From Crassaminicella thermophila (lineage in GTDB: Bacteria; Bacillota; Clostridia; Peptostreptococcales; Thermotaleaceae), in contig NZ_CP042243.1 in the NCBI RefSeq assembly GCF_008152325.1, forward strand, positions 1,245,026 to 1,309,025: a stretch of 64,000 bases of DNA. Direction: 5' to 3'. The notes under the pieces are model-generated. The model searched no databases. It worked only from the letters and a program-made list of their open reading frames with translations, and was not told the origin of the DNA. Positions within the stretch are counted from its first letter, which is position 1. Each line of letters begins with the position of its first letter. A program made the translations under genes and the position numbers. Below, piece by piece: positions 52,900-62,258 of this stretch.

Positions 52900-53601
52900 A
52901 TGAAATTAATAGGTATAATAGGAGCAATGGATGAAGAAATACAAATTGTGAAAGAAAAGATGGAATTAAAAGAAAAAGTAGAATTGGCAGGAATGACATT
53001 CTACAAAGGAAATCTTGTTGGTAAAGATATTGTAGTTGTTAGAAGTGGTATAGGGAAGGTTAATGCAGCTGTTTGCACACAAATATTAATTAGTAATTTC
53101 CATGTAGATGCAATTATAAACACTGGAGTAGCTGGAGCTATTCATGATGAACTCGAAGTAGGGGATATTGTTATTTCTAAAGATGTTATTGAGCATGATT
53201 TTGATGTGACAGGCTTTGGAGGATATAAATTAGGGCAAATTCCAAGAATGGATGAATATATATTTAAGGCAGATGAAAAACTTGTTAAAGTAGCTGTAGA
53301 AGCAAGCAAAAAAGAAAGTGTAAAATATAAAACAACAATAGGAAGAATTGTATCTGGAGATGTTTTTGTTGCTTGTCCAGATAAGAAAGGTTTTTTATGG
53401 AAAGAATTTGAAGGTTATTGTGCTGAAATGGAAAGTGCAGCTATTGGACATACTTGTTATTTGAATAAAGTTCCTTTTGTTATTATTCGAGCTATGTCTG
53501 ATAAGGCAGATGGTACTGCTCATGTAAACTTCAATGAGTTTGTCCAAGAATCAGCTAATAACTCAGTGGAAATTGTATTATATATGTTAACACATATATA
53601 A
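52900..53601 (+). CDS. mtnN: 5'-methylthioadenosine/S-adenosylhomocysteine nucleosidase
   Basis: Cytosolic N-glycosidase that splits MTA and SAH to adenine and a thioribose, recycling SAM by-products. The 233 residues show IGAMDEEI at 7-14 with the catalytic glutamate E12, VVVRSGIGKVNAA, NTGVAGAI, AEMESAAIGH (substrate ribose contact) and MSDKADG with the catalytic-region aspartate. AAAGGAGG precedes the ATG. It is a single gene with its own terminator. Confidence 0.97.
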   Translation: MKLIGIIGAMDEEIQIVKEKMELKEKVELAGMTFYKGNLVGKDIVVVRSGIGKVNAAVCTQILISNFHVDAIINTGVAGAIHDELEVGDIVISKDVIEHDFDVTGFGGYKLGQIPRMDEYIFKADEKLVKVAVEASKKESVKYKTTIGRIVSGDVFVACPDKKGFLWKEFEGYCAEMESAAIGHTCYLNKVPFVIIRAMSDKADGTAHVNFNEFVQESANNSVEIVLYMLTHI

Positions 53602-53618
53602 AAAATTAAATAATTACT

Positions 53619-53662
53619 AAAGAGGATAGAATAAGATAGTATGAATTCTATCCTCTTTTTTA
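53619..53662 (+). terminator. Intrinsic terminator of mtnN
   Basis: AAAGAGGATAGAAT (53619-53632) pairs with ATTCTATCCTCTTT (53645-53658) around a 12-base loop, with a T-run. Confidence 0.85.
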
Positions 53663-53812
53663 TTATTTTAAAAATTATAAATATCTTAAAATTGTTGACT
53701 ATTGAGTAATGATATTTTTTTAAAAAGGATATTAGATAAAAAAAGGGGGAAAATACAATTAATATCTAATGGAATAAATGAAAAATATAATAAATAAAAT
53801 GGGGGAATAATA

Positions 53813-54091
53813 ATGGTTGAAAAGAGGCTTTCAAAGATCGAAGAGAAAATTGAAAAAATTTCCAGAGATTTAGAACGAGCAAAGATTGCAGAGTATGCTG
53901 ATATAGTAAATAATCCTAGAAGATTATTGTATCTTAATTTTATTGGTGGATTAGCTAGAGGATTAGGTACAGCTATAGGTTTAACAATTTTAGCAGCCAT
54001 ATTTTTTTATATACTCAAACAGACAGTAGATCTACCTTTAATAGGCAAGTATATTGCTGAACTAATAGAGATTATCGAGAATCATAGATAA
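53813..54091 (+). CDS. DUF5665 membrane protein
   Basis: A 92-residue protein of the uncharacterised DUF5665 family. A charged N-terminal helix (MVEKRLSKIEEKIEKIS, about 1-40) leads to NNPRRLLYLNFIGGLARGLGTAIG and a membrane helix (about 55-75, LTILAAIFFYILKQ), ending with an acidic tail. It has a good ribosome site (GGGGG) before the ATG. The next gene, a TraR/DksA-type protein, starts 14 bases later, so the pair is probably co-expressed. Function unknown. Confidence 0.85.
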   Translation: MVEKRLSKIEEKIEKISRDLERAKIAEYADIVNNPRRLLYLNFIGGLARGLGTAIGLTILAAIFFYILKQTVDLPLIGKYIAELIEIIENHR

Positions 54092-54105
54092 AGGAGGTAT
54101 GCAAC

Positions 54106-54786
54106 TTGAATTCAAATAAGTTGCGTTATTTTAAAGAAAAATTGTTTCAAGAGAAAAAAAATGTACAAAAGGCGTTAGAGAGAATGGATGAAAATGAACC
54201 AAATGCTTCTTTACAAGAGTATTTTGATGAATTATCAGTATATGATAATCATCCAGCTGATATTGCTACTGAAACTTTTCAAATGGAAATGAATTTTAAT
54301 TTAAAAAAAAATGAATCATTATACTTAAAAGAGATTAATAATGCATTACAAAGAATTGAAGAAGGTACTTATGGAAAATGTAGTGTTTGTGGCAAAAATA
54401 TACCAGAGGAAAGACTTGAAATAATGCCTACTGCGGCTAAGTGTATAGAGTGCGAGAAAAATGCTTTTACAGTACATGATGAAATCCATACAAGACCTGT
54501 TGAAGAAGATGTATTAAAACATCCTTTTGGAAGAACATATATGGATACGAATGTTGATTTTAATGGATTTGATGGGGAAGATACTTATCAAGCAGTAGCT
54601 AGGTTTAACAAAACAGATAAACATAATATGGCCCTAGATTGGTATGACAATAATATGTATGACGAAAATGTATCTGGAACAGTAGAATACGTAGACAATA
54701 TTAGCAATGATTTTTATTTAGGTCAGTTAGAAGATGAAGAACGAAAGGATATACCAGATAAACAAAAAAGAAATCAAAAAAAGTGA
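54106..54786 (+). CDS. TraR/DksA-type C4 zinc finger protein (YteA-like, sporulation-associated)
   Basis: A 226-residue protein with an N-terminal coiled coil (about 5-85), the C4 zinc finger C92-x2-C95-x17-C113-x2-C116 (KCSVCGKNIPEERLEIMP), and a C-terminal extension with ARFNKTDKHNMALDWYDNNMY and EYVDNIS, which fits the YteA branch of the DksA/TraR family. Bacillus YteA is in the sporulation sigma-K regulon. RNA polymerase binding is possible but the DksA tip aspartates are not obvious. TTG 54106 follows AAAGGAGG. Confidence 0.9.
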   Translation: MNSNKLRYFKEKLFQEKKNVQKALERMDENEPNASLQEYFDELSVYDNHPADIATETFQMEMNFNLKKNESLYLKEINNALQRIEEGTYGKCSVCGKNIPEERLEIMPTAAKCIECEKNAFTVHDEIHTRPVEEDVLKHPFGRTYMDTNVDFNGFDGEDTYQAVARFNKTDKHNMALDWYDNNMYDENVSGTVEYVDNISNDFYLGQLEDEERKDIPDKQKRNQKK

Positions 54787-54806
54787 AGCATTGCTTCACT
54801 TTTTTG
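54781..54806 (+). terminator. Intrinsic terminator of the YteA-like gene
   Basis: Perfect 9-base arms AAGTGAAGC / GCTTCACTT with a 3-base loop, followed by a T-run. It contains the TGA stop codon. Confidence 0.85.
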
Positions 54807-54858
54807 TAATACTATAAAATCAACTTAGAGAATCTTTATTCTAAATAGTTCTAAATTA

Positions 54859-54867
54859 TGATATAAT
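54859..54867 (+). promoter_or_regulatory. Extended -10 promoter element for lspA
   Basis: TGATATAAT, 32 bases before the lspA ATG; no strong -35. Confidence 0.5.
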
Positions 54868-54898
54868 CAGAGAGACATGTATTTAGGGGGAAGACAGT

Positions 54899-55339
54899 AT
54901 GAATTATTTAATGGTACTATTGATCATTATTTTGGATCAGTTATCAAAATATATAGTGCAAAGCATATTTTCAGTCAATAAATCTATGCCAATTATTGAA
55001 AATATTTTTCATCTTACCTATGTTCGGAATGTTGGAGCAGCCTTTGGTATATTGCAAAATCAAAAAATGTTCTTTGTAATTATTACACTTGTAGTTATTT
55101 CTGGTATAATTCTATTTACCCGTACACAAACGAATATTCATAAACTGGTAGTATACAGTTTAAGTCTTATTGTGGGGGGAGCAATTGGGAATCTAATTGA
55201 TAGAATTAGATTTGGTTATGTAGTAGATTTTTTTGATTTTAGAATCTGGCCTGTATTTAATATTGCAGATATTAGTATAGTAGTTGGAGCAATATTGCTT
55301 TCTTATTATTTAATCATAATAGATAGAGTTCGAAACTAG
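54899..55339 (+). CDS. lspA: Lipoprotein signal peptidase (signal peptidase II)
   Basis: Polytopic aspartic protease that removes lipoprotein signal peptides after Lgt action. The 146 residues have four hydrophobic segments. Catalytic aspartates D101 (in GNLIDR) and D124 (in FNIADISI) are present, as are the family motifs DQLSKYI and RNVGAAFG. AGGGGGAAG precedes the ATG. It is co-located with rluD, the usual Firmicute order. Confidence 0.97.
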   Translation: MNYLMVLLIIILDQLSKYIVQSIFSVNKSMPIIENIFHLTYVRNVGAAFGILQNQKMFFVIITLVVISGIILFTRTQTNIHKLVVYSLSLIVGGAIGNLIDRIRFGYVVDFFDFRIWPVFNIADISIVVGAILLSYYLIIIDRVRN

Positions 55340-55354
55340 AAAGGAAGAATTTTA

Positions 55355-56278
55355 TTGGAAATTGAAAAATTTGTTGTTGATTATATTGATGAAGAAAAAA
55401 GATTAGATATGTACTTATCAAATAAATTAGAAGATATGTCAAGAAGTTTCATACAGAAATTGATTGAAAAAGGTAAAATTAAGATTAATGGAGATGTTGT
55501 ACAAGTAAAAAGATATAAGGTAAAAGAAAATGATGTAATCGAAATTGAAATACCAGATGCTGAGATATTAAATGTTGAACCAGAGAATATACCTATTGAA
55601 ATTATATATGAGGATGACGATTTACTTATAGTTAACAAACCTCAAGGTATGGTAGTTCATCCTGCACCAGGGAATTATAGTGGAACACTTGTTAATGCAT
55701 TATTGTATCATTGTAAAAATTTATCTTCTATAAATGGAGTTATTCGACCAGGAATTGTTCATAGAATTGATAAAGATACAAGTGGACTACTAATGGTAGC
55801 AAAAAATGATATAGCTCATAAAAGCCTTGCAGCACAATTAAAAGAACATTCAATTCATAGAATATATATAGCTTTAGTTCATGGAAATATTAAAGAAGAA
55901 AAAGGAACAATTCATGCGCCTATAGGAAGACATCCTGTAGACAGACTGAAAATGGCAGTTGTTGAGAAAAATGGCAAAGATGCTATTACTCATTTTCGTG
56001 TACTAAAAAGATTTAATAATTATACACTTATTGAAGCTAGATTAGAAACAGGTAGAACGCATCAAATAAGGGTGCATATGGCATATATAAATCATCCATT
56101 AGTTGGAGATCCTGTATATGGACCTAAAAAACCAAAATTTAATTTAAAGGGACAAATGCTTCATGCTAAAACATTAGGATTTATTCATCCAAGTAAGGGC
56201 AATTTTATGGAATTTCAATCAGATTTACCTGATTATTTCCAAAAAATCATAAGAATACTAGAAAATAAGATTAATTAA
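55355..56278 (+). CDS. Ribosomal large subunit pseudouridine synthase, RluD/YlyB family
   Basis: RluA-type pseudouridine synthase, 307 residues: S4 domain (about 14-75, RLDMYLSNKLEDMSRSFIQKLIEKGKIKINGD) and catalytic domain with GIVHRIDKDTSGLLMVAK (134-151), whose D139 is the expected nucleophile. GRTHQIRVHMAYINHPLVGDPVYG is diagnostic. The gene order lspA-rluD-pyrR matches Bacillus ylyB. TTG 55355 follows AAAGGAAG. Confidence 0.95.
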   Translation: MEIEKFVVDYIDEEKRLDMYLSNKLEDMSRSFIQKLIEKGKIKINGDVVQVKRYKVKENDVIEIEIPDAEILNVEPENIPIEIIYEDDDLLIVNKPQGMVVHPAPGNYSGTLVNALLYHCKNLSSINGVIRPGIVHRIDKDTSGLLMVAKNDIAHKSLAAQLKEHSIHRIYIALVHGNIKEEKGTIHAPIGRHPVDRLKMAVVEKNGKDAITHFRVLKRFNNYTLIEARLETGRTHQIRVHMAYINHPLVGDPVYGPKKPKFNLKGQMLHAKTLGFIHPSKGNFMEFQSDLPDYFQKIIRILENKIN

Positions 56279-56290
56279 CAAGGTATATAA

Positions 56291-56861
<571 letters not shown>

Positions 56862-56863
<2 letters not shown>

Positions 56864-56903
56864 AAACAAATCCAAGTCTAGTTTGACTTGGATTTGTTTT
56901 TAT
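56862..56903. terminator. Bidirectional terminator between pyrR and rqcH
   Basis: Perfect 17-base arms (start AAAAACAAATCCAAGTC) around a 6-base loop, with A- and T-runs on each side; serves both convergent genes. Confidence 0.9.
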
Positions 56904-58656
56904 CTAGTATTTCAGTAATATTTTTTCTAGGTGTAATATATACGGTTTTATAATTTTCATATATAACCATTCCTGGTTTTGCACCACTAGGTTTTTTTAC
57001 GTTTTTTACTTGAGTATAATCAACAGGAACATTGCTTGACATTTTTCCTTTGCTGTGAAAAGCAGCAATTTCAGCAGCTTCTAGTATTGTACGTTCTGGA
57101 ATTTCTCTATTATTACATATAACAATAACATGAGAACCAGGAATATCTTTTGTGTGAAACCAAAAATCTTTCTTAGAAGCAGTTTTTAAAGTTAATTGAT
57201 CATTTTGTTTATTATTTTTTCCTACAAGTATTTGAAAACCGTCTGATGAAATGAAAGACAATGGTTTATTTATAGTATTTTTTTTATTAGAAACTAAGTT
57301 TTTCTTCTTTTTAATATAACCTTCTTCTATTAACTCATTTCTGATTTCTTCAAGGTCAGTTAGATTAGAAGCATTTTCAATATCATGTAATAGATTTTCA
57401 AAATATTTAATTTCATAATCTGTTTCTTGTAATTGGTATTGTTTTTCTTTTATTGCATTTTTTGATTTTGTATATTTTTTGAAATAATTTTGTGCATTCT
57501 GAGCAGGAGTTAATTTTGTATCTAATGGAATTTTAACTGTATTTCCATTAGCATCATAAAAATTTACAACTTCTATTTCTGTATCTCCTTTTTTTATAAG
57601 GTGTAAATATGCTGTTAATAATTCGCCAAAGATTTTATATTTCTGAGATTTTGTAGCAGTAATTAATTCTTCTTGAAGTTTTTGTTTTTTGCTATATAAT
57701 TTGGTAATTGTATTTGTAACTAATTTTCTCAAGTCGGTAGATTTTTGTTTTAATCGATTAAATAAATCTTTTTTTATATAGTATTCTTCTAATACATTAC
57801 TAATAGAATTAAAGATAGTAAAATCATAAATAGCTTCATAAGATTTAAGAATTACAGAATAAAAATCAACTATATGTTTGTCATCTTTAGATATAATGAT
57901 ATTTGGTGTAAATGTAGAGCCTATAAAATTTTTCAGTTCAGTCCATAATATTTTATAATGATTATATGATAGATTAGAAATTGGTTCATCATCACAAATA
58001 TTTGCTCTAAAACAAATTTCTTTAGCAGCTAAAGGGCTTATTCCTTGTATAGATGTATAAATTGCTTTGTACACAGGAGTTCCTAAAGTAGCTTTTTCAA
58101 ATAGTAAAATTAGGCTATTAACATTTAAATTTAATGGATTTTCTTTTCCATGTGTTGGTGGGGCTATATAAGGTTTGCCAGGTAAAATTTCTCTATATCT
58201 ATTAATATCTGCAGATATTCTTTTAATACTATCTAATATTTTAATTTTTTTAGATTTATCAAGCAATATTATATTACTATGTTTTCCCATAATTTCTATT
58301 ACTAACTGTTTAATAGATATACAGCCTAACTCATCATAACTTTCTACATCGATCATAATAATTCTTTCAAATTCTTTTTGTCTAATATCTACTATTTTTC
58401 CACCTTGAAGGTGTTTTCTTAGTAACATACAAAACATAGGAGGGACTTGAGGATTTTCTTTATCTCCTTTAGTTAAATGAATTCTTGGATGATTACTGCT
58501 TGCAGAAATAAGTAATTTATATTTTTCTTTAAAGCATCGAATTAAAATATTTATTTCATCCATTTCTGTTTGGTATATTTTATCAATTTTACCATTTATA
58601 ATTTTTTCTTTTAATTCAGTAACGACTGCTGAAATAACCATTCCATCAAAAGGCAT
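56878..58656 (-). CDS. rqcH: NFACT family protein RqcH (FbpA/Rqc2 homologue)
   Basis: Ribosome-associated quality control factor that adds C-terminal alanine tails to nascent chains on stalled 50S subunits. The 592 residues hold NFACT-N (about 1-200, MPFDGMVISAVV, KHLQGGKI), long coiled coils (about 270-430) and NFACT-R (about 450-560, DFWFHTKDIPGSHVI, AAFHSKGKMSSNVPVDYTQVKNVKKP). The tRNA-contact dipeptide is E97-R98 instead of the DR of Bacillus. GGAGG is 7 bases before the ATG at 58656; ATG 58662 is too close to it. Confidence 0.94.
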   Translation of the reverse strand: MPFDGMVISAVVTELKEKIINGKIDKIYQTEMDEINILIRCFKEKYKLLISASSNHPRIHLTKGDKENPQVPPMFCMLLRKHLQGGKIVDIRQKEFERIIMIDVESYDELGCISIKQLVIEIMGKHSNIILLDKSKKIKILDSIKRISADINRYREILPGKPYIAPPTHGKENPLNLNVNSLILLFEKATLGTPVYKAIYTSIQGISPLAAKEICFRANICDDEPISNLSYNHYKILWTELKNFIGSTFTPNIIISKDDKHIVDFYSVILKSYEAIYDFTIFNSISNVLEEYYIKKDLFNRLKQKSTDLRKLVTNTITKLYSKKQKLQEELITATKSQKYKIFGELLTAYLHLIKKGDTEIEVVNFYDANGNTVKIPLDTKLTPAQNAQNYFKKYTKSKNAIKEKQYQLQETDYEIKYFENLLHDIENASNLTDLEEIRNELIEEGYIKKKKNLVSNKKNTINKPLSFISSDGFQILVGKNNKQNDQLTLKTASKKDFWFHTKDIPGSHVIVICNNREIPERTILEAAEIAAFHSKGKMSSNVPVDYTQVKNVKKPSGAKPGMVIYENYKTVYITPRKNITEILDKNKSKSN

Positions 58657-58994
58657 ATGCATTCCTCCAAATATTGATTTTCATCATTAAAGTATATCAT
58701 TCTTTTATAGGTTTTGAAAGTTATCATATAATTGTATATTATTGAAAAAAATAAAGAATATGTAGAAGGTAATATTGAAGTTTTGTATAATATCAATATA
58801 TTGTGTTTATAATCATATTTTAAAAACACTTTTTTAGTTTAAATTTTATTTTTTATAAAAAATATTTTAAACAATTAATAAAAATCTTTTAGAAGTCTTA
58901 ATTTTTGTTAATAAAAATGATATAATTTTAACTTACGAGAGTATTATTAGAAATTTAGTAAGAGTTTTAAAAAAATATGGAAGGATGAAAAATC
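58657..58994. other. AT-rich intergenic region between divergent rqcH and yicC
   Basis: A 338-base region without a convincing gene. Reverse strand: TTTCAA (58714-58719), 17 bases, TATACT (58691-58696) is a plausible rqcH promoter. Forward strand: TGATATAAT (58918-58926) is a plausible yicC promoter. Between them, GTTTAAATTTTATTTTTT (58837-58854) and a near-complement at 58857-58872 form an AT-only inverted repeat. A short reverse ORF here overlaps rqcH out of frame and looks spurious. Confidence 0.5.
58918..58926 (+). promoter_or_regulatory. Extended -10 promoter element for the yicC operon
   Basis: TGATATAAT, 69 bases before the yicC ATG; the -35 region is weak. Confidence 0.5.
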
Positions 58995-59876
58995 ATGATT
59001 AGAAGCATGACAGGATTTGGAAGAGGTGAAGCAAAGGATTTAGAAAGACAGTTTTTAGTTGAAGTAAAATCTGTTAATCATAGATATAATGATATTGTTG
59101 TACGAATGCCGAAGAGACTCATTTATTTAGAGGATAAATTGAAAAATCTTATAAAAAGTGAAATAAAAAGAGGAAGAGTTGAAGTATATGTTACTTTAGA
59201 AAATATTAAAGAAACAGATACAAAAATTTCAATAAATAATTCATTAGCAAAACAGTATGTAGAATGTCTTAGAGAAATTAAAGATGATTTTAATGTAATA
59301 GATGATATTTCTGTTTCACTAATAGCAAAGTTTCCGGATGTTATAAAAGTCGAGCAAATGCAAGAGGATGAAGATGTGATTTGGTGTTGTTTGCAAGATG
59401 CTACAGCTAAAGCATTAGATAAGCTGGTTAATATGAGAATAACGGAAGGAAAGAAATTAGCAGAAGATATTCATAATAGATGTGTATACATATTAGATGT
59501 AGTAAATAAAATCGAAAATCGAGCACCGAATGTTGTTTTAGAGTATAAACAGAAGCTTAAAGATAGAATTAATGAGATATTAGAGGATTCTGTAGAAATT
59601 GATGAAAATAGATTAAATATAGAAATTGCATTAATAGCTGATAAATATAGCATAACGGAAGAAATTGTAAGGTTAAAAAGTCATATCCACCAATTAATAA
59701 AAACTTTAGAAGACAGTCAACCGATTGGACGAAAATTGGACTTTTTGATACAAGAAATGAACAGAGAAATAAATACAGTAGGATCAAAGGCAAATGATTT
59801 AGAAATTACAAATTATGTAGTAGACATAAAAAGTGAATTAGAAAAGATTAGAGAACAAGTGCAAAATATTGAATAG
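58995..59876 (+). CDS. YicC/YloC family endoribonuclease
   Basis: Conserved RNA-binding/RNase protein of 293 residues with YicC N- and C-terminal domains: MIRSMTGFGRGE, VEVKSVNHRYNDIVVRMPKRL near the start and the helical C-terminus with LDFLIQEMNREINTVGSKAND (about 250-272). Members have been shown to cut RNA. It leads the yicC-remA-gmk-rpoZ-coaBC-priA order found in Firmicutes. AGGATG lies before the ATG. Confidence 0.96.
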   Translation: MIRSMTGFGRGEAKDLERQFLVEVKSVNHRYNDIVVRMPKRLIYLEDKLKNLIKSEIKRGRVEVYVTLENIKETDTKISINNSLAKQYVECLREIKDDFNVIDDISVSLIAKFPDVIKVEQMQEDEDVIWCCLQDATAKALDKLVNMRITEGKKLAEDIHNRCVYILDVVNKIENRAPNVVLEYKQKLKDRINEILEDSVEIDENRLNIEIALIADKYSITEEIVRLKSHIHQLIKTLEDSQPIGRKLDFLIQEMNREINTVGSKANDLEITNYVVDIKSELEKIREQVQNIE

Positions 59877-59887
59877 GGGGTTTATAA

Positions 59888-60169
59888 ATGAGTATAAAAT
59901 TAATAAATATCGGCTTTGGCAATATTGTATCAGCAAATAGATTAGTTGCCATTGTAAGTCCTGAATCTGCACCTATCAAAAGAATTATTCAGGAAGCAAG
60001 AGATAGAGGAATGCTGATAGATGCTACTTATGGTAGACGTACAAGAGCTGTAATCATTACTGATAGTGATCATATTATATTATCAGCAGTTCAGCCAGAA
60101 ACTGTTGCTCATAGATTAACAAACAAAGATGAAAATGCAAAAGATACTGCTTACAACGAAACAAAATAG
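59888..60169 (+). CDS. remA: RemA/DUF370 family DNA-binding protein
   Basis: A 93-residue protein of the RemA family, a ring-forming transcriptional activator of matrix and osmoprotection genes in Bacillus. [32 protein letters not shown] and [31 protein letters not shown] are the family hallmarks. Position between yicC and gmk is conserved. Target genes here are unknown. AGGGGG precedes the ATG. Confidence 0.95.
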   Translation: MSIKLINIGFGNIVSANRLVAIVSPESAPIKRIIQEARDRGMLIDATYGRRTRAVIITDSDHIILSAVQPETVAHRLTNKDENAKDTAYNETK

Positions 60170-60181
60170 AAGGGGATTCAA

Positions 60182-60802
60182 ATGATGAAAAAAGGATTAT
60201 TAATTGTTATATCAGGACCTTCTGGTACAGGAAAGGGAACTGTATGTAAACAATTATTAAATATCGAAAAAGATATAAAAATTTCAATATCTGCAACTAC
60301 AAGAGAGCCTCGAGTAGGAGAGATAGATGGAGTAAATTATTACTTTATTGATGAGGATATCTTTGAAAAACAAATTGAAAATGATGAATTTCTAGAATAC
60401 GCAAAAGTTTATGATAATTATTATGGAACACCTAAAAAATATGTTATTGAAGAAATAAAGAAAGGAAACAATGTTTTATTAGAGATAGATATTCAGGGAG
60501 CATTACAAGTTAAAGAAAAGTATCCTGAAGGAATATTTATATTCATATTACCTCCATCAATGGAAGAATTAAAGAAAAGAATTATTGGTAGAGGAACTGA
60601 ATCAGAAGCTGATATTAATAAAAGATTTGAAAGTGCTTTTGAAGAGATTAATTATGTAAAAGAATATAATTATTATGTTATTAATGATGAAGTAGAGAAA
60701 GCTGTTGAAAAAATTAGGGGAATTATTAAAGCAGAAAGTTGTAAAGTTACTGATAATATAGAAGAAATTATATCAAGATATAAGGAGGAGTTATCATGTT
60801 AA
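60182..60802 (+). CDS. gmk: Guanylate kinase
   Basis: Cytosolic nucleotide kinase converting GMP to GDP with ATP. The 206-residue protein has the P-loop SGPSGTGKGT (about 11-20), the GMP-binding TTREPRVGEIDGVNYYF, LEYAKVYDNYYGTPKKYV and the lid segment. Either ATG of the tandem pair at 60182 and 60185 may start it. Its end overlaps rpoZ by 7 bases. Confidence 0.97.
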   Translation: MMKKGLLIVISGPSGTGKGTVCKQLLNIEKDIKISISATTREPRVGEIDGVNYYFIDEDIFEKQIENDEFLEYAKVYDNYYGTPKKYVIEEIKKGNNVLLEIDIQGALQVKEKYPEGIFIFILPPSMEELKKRIIGRGTESEADINKRFESAFEEINYVKEYNYYVINDEVEKAVEKIRGIIKAESCKVTDNIEEIISRYKEELSC

Positions 60803-60999
60803 ATCCATCAATCAATAAATTAATGGAAAAAGTAGATAGTAGATATACATTAGTTATAGCTGCTGCAAAGAGAGCAAGAGAAATTATTGATGGAGATGAA
60901 AAATTAACAAACGTTGAATCAAATAAACCTGTAACTATTGCTACTTATGAAATTGCTAATGATTTAATTAAATATAAAAGACAAGAGTTAGAAAAGTAA
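60796..60999 (+). CDS. rpoZ: RNA polymerase omega subunit
   Basis: A 67-residue omega subunit that stabilises the beta-prime subunit. MLNPSINKLMEKVDSRYTLVIAAAKRAREI is diagnostic, followed by NKPVTIATYEIANDLIKYKRQE. The ATG overlaps the gmk end and AAGGAGG lies within gmk, so translation is coupled. Confidence 0.95.
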   Translation: MLNPSINKLMEKVDSRYTLVIAAAKRAREIIDGDEKLTNVESNKPVTIATYEIANDLIKYKRQELEK

Positions 61000-61011
61000 T
61001 GAGGTGTAGAT

Positions 61012-62208
61012 ATGCATAAGAATGTGATAGTCGGTGTAACTGGTGGTATTGCAGCATATAAAGCAGCAGATGTTGTAAGTCGATTGAAAAAATTAGGTAT
61101 GAATGTAAAAGTAATAATGACTAAATCTGCTCAACAATTTATAAATCCACTTACATTCCAATCTTTATCTCAAAATTATGTTGTAACAGATATGTTTGCA
61201 GAGCCCAAAACATGGGATGTTGAACATATAGCTCTTGCAAAATGGGCAGAGTTATTTTTAGTTGTACCGACAACAGCAAATGTTATTGGAAAAATAGCTA
61301 ATGGTATAGCAGATGATATGCTAACAACAACAATAATGGCTACAAGAGCAAAAGTTTTAATGGCTCCAGCTATGAATACAAATATGTATAATAATATAAT
61401 TGTTAAGCAGAATATTGAAAAATTAAAAGATTTTGGCTATTATTTTGTTGAGCCAGTAACAGGTAGACTAGCTTGTGGAGATGTTGGAAGTGGGAAGCTT
61501 GCTGAACCAGAAAAAATTGTAAAAGAAGCTGTAAGACTATTGCAAGATAAAAAAGACTTAAAAGGGAAAAAAATTCTTATTACAGCAGGTCCTACTAGAG
61601 AAGCTATTGATCCTGTAAGATATATTACAAACCATTCATCAGGGAAAATGGGATATGCTATAGCAGAAAGAGCACTTGATAGAGGAGCGGAAGTATTATT
61701 AATTTCAGGGCCAACCAATTTAAAAGCTCCTGTAGGTGTAAATAAAATTGATGTAAATACGACTAATGAAATGTATGAAGCTGTATTAAAGTCTTTTGAA
61801 TGGGCAGATGTTGTTATAAAATCAGCTGCAGTTGCAGACTACCGTCCAGCTATGGTTGCAGAAAATAAAATTAAAAAAGATGATAATGATTTTTCTATTA
61901 AGCTTGTTAGAAATCCTGATATATTAAAAGAGTTAGGTAAACGTAAAAAGGATAATAAGATACTTGTTGGGTTTGCGGCTGAAACACAAAATTTATTTCA
62001 TAATGCTAAAAACAAGATACAAAATAAAAATTTAGATTTTATAGTAGCTAATGATCTGACAAAGGAAGGTGCTGGATTTAAGAGTGATACAAATATTGTG
62101 ACTATAATAGATAAAAATGGCCAAACAAAGCACTATGAAAAGATGCCAAAAATAGATTTGGCTGAAATTATACTGGATAAAGTAAAAAGCTTATTAATAG
62201 AGGAGTAG
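61012..62208 (+). CDS. coaBC: Bifunctional phosphopantothenoylcysteine decarboxylase/synthetase
   Basis: Two-domain coenzyme A enzyme, 398 residues. The N-terminal FMN flavoprotein decarboxylase (CoaC, about 1-185) has GVTGGIAAYKAAD, H72 of the HFCD motif, and PAMNTNMY; a cysteine loop RLACGDVGSGKLAEP follows. The C-terminal CoaB domain has ITAGPTREAIDPVRYITNHSSGKMGYAIAE, SAAVADYRP, KLVRNPDIL and VGFAAET. ATG 61012 follows GAGGTG. Confidence 0.97.
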   Translation: MHKNVIVGVTGGIAAYKAADVVSRLKKLGMNVKVIMTKSAQQFINPLTFQSLSQNYVVTDMFAEPKTWDVEHIALAKWAELFLVVPTTANVIGKIANGIADDMLTTTIMATRAKVLMAPAMNTNMYNNIIVKQNIEKLKDFGYYFVEPVTGRLACGDVGSGKLAEPEKIVKEAVRLLQDKKDLKGKKILITAGPTREAIDPVRYITNHSSGKMGYAIAERALDRGAEVLLISGPTNLKAPVGVNKIDVNTTNEMYEAVLKSFEWADVVIKSAAVADYRPAMVAENKIKKDDNDFSIKLVRNPDILKELGKRKKDNKILVGFAAETQNLFHNAKNKIQNKNLDFIVANDLTKEGAGFKSDTNIVTIIDKNGQTKHYEKMPKIDLAEIILDKVKSLLIEE

Positions 62209-62224
62209 GGGAACCTGCTCCTTT
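62201..62224 (+). terminator. Weak terminator-like hairpin after coaBC
   Basis: AGGAGTAGG / CCTGCTCCT (one T-G pair) with a 4-base loop. The T-tract is short and interrupted, so read-through to priA is likely. Confidence 0.45.
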
Positions 62225-62258
62225 AATCTTAAATGAAATGAGCCATGGGGGAAATTCT

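Noticed and set aside
58611-58829. 72-residue reverse-strand frame at the rqcH 5' end
   Set aside because: It overlaps the true rqcH start in another frame, has no ribosome site and its composition is like non-coding AT-rich DNA.
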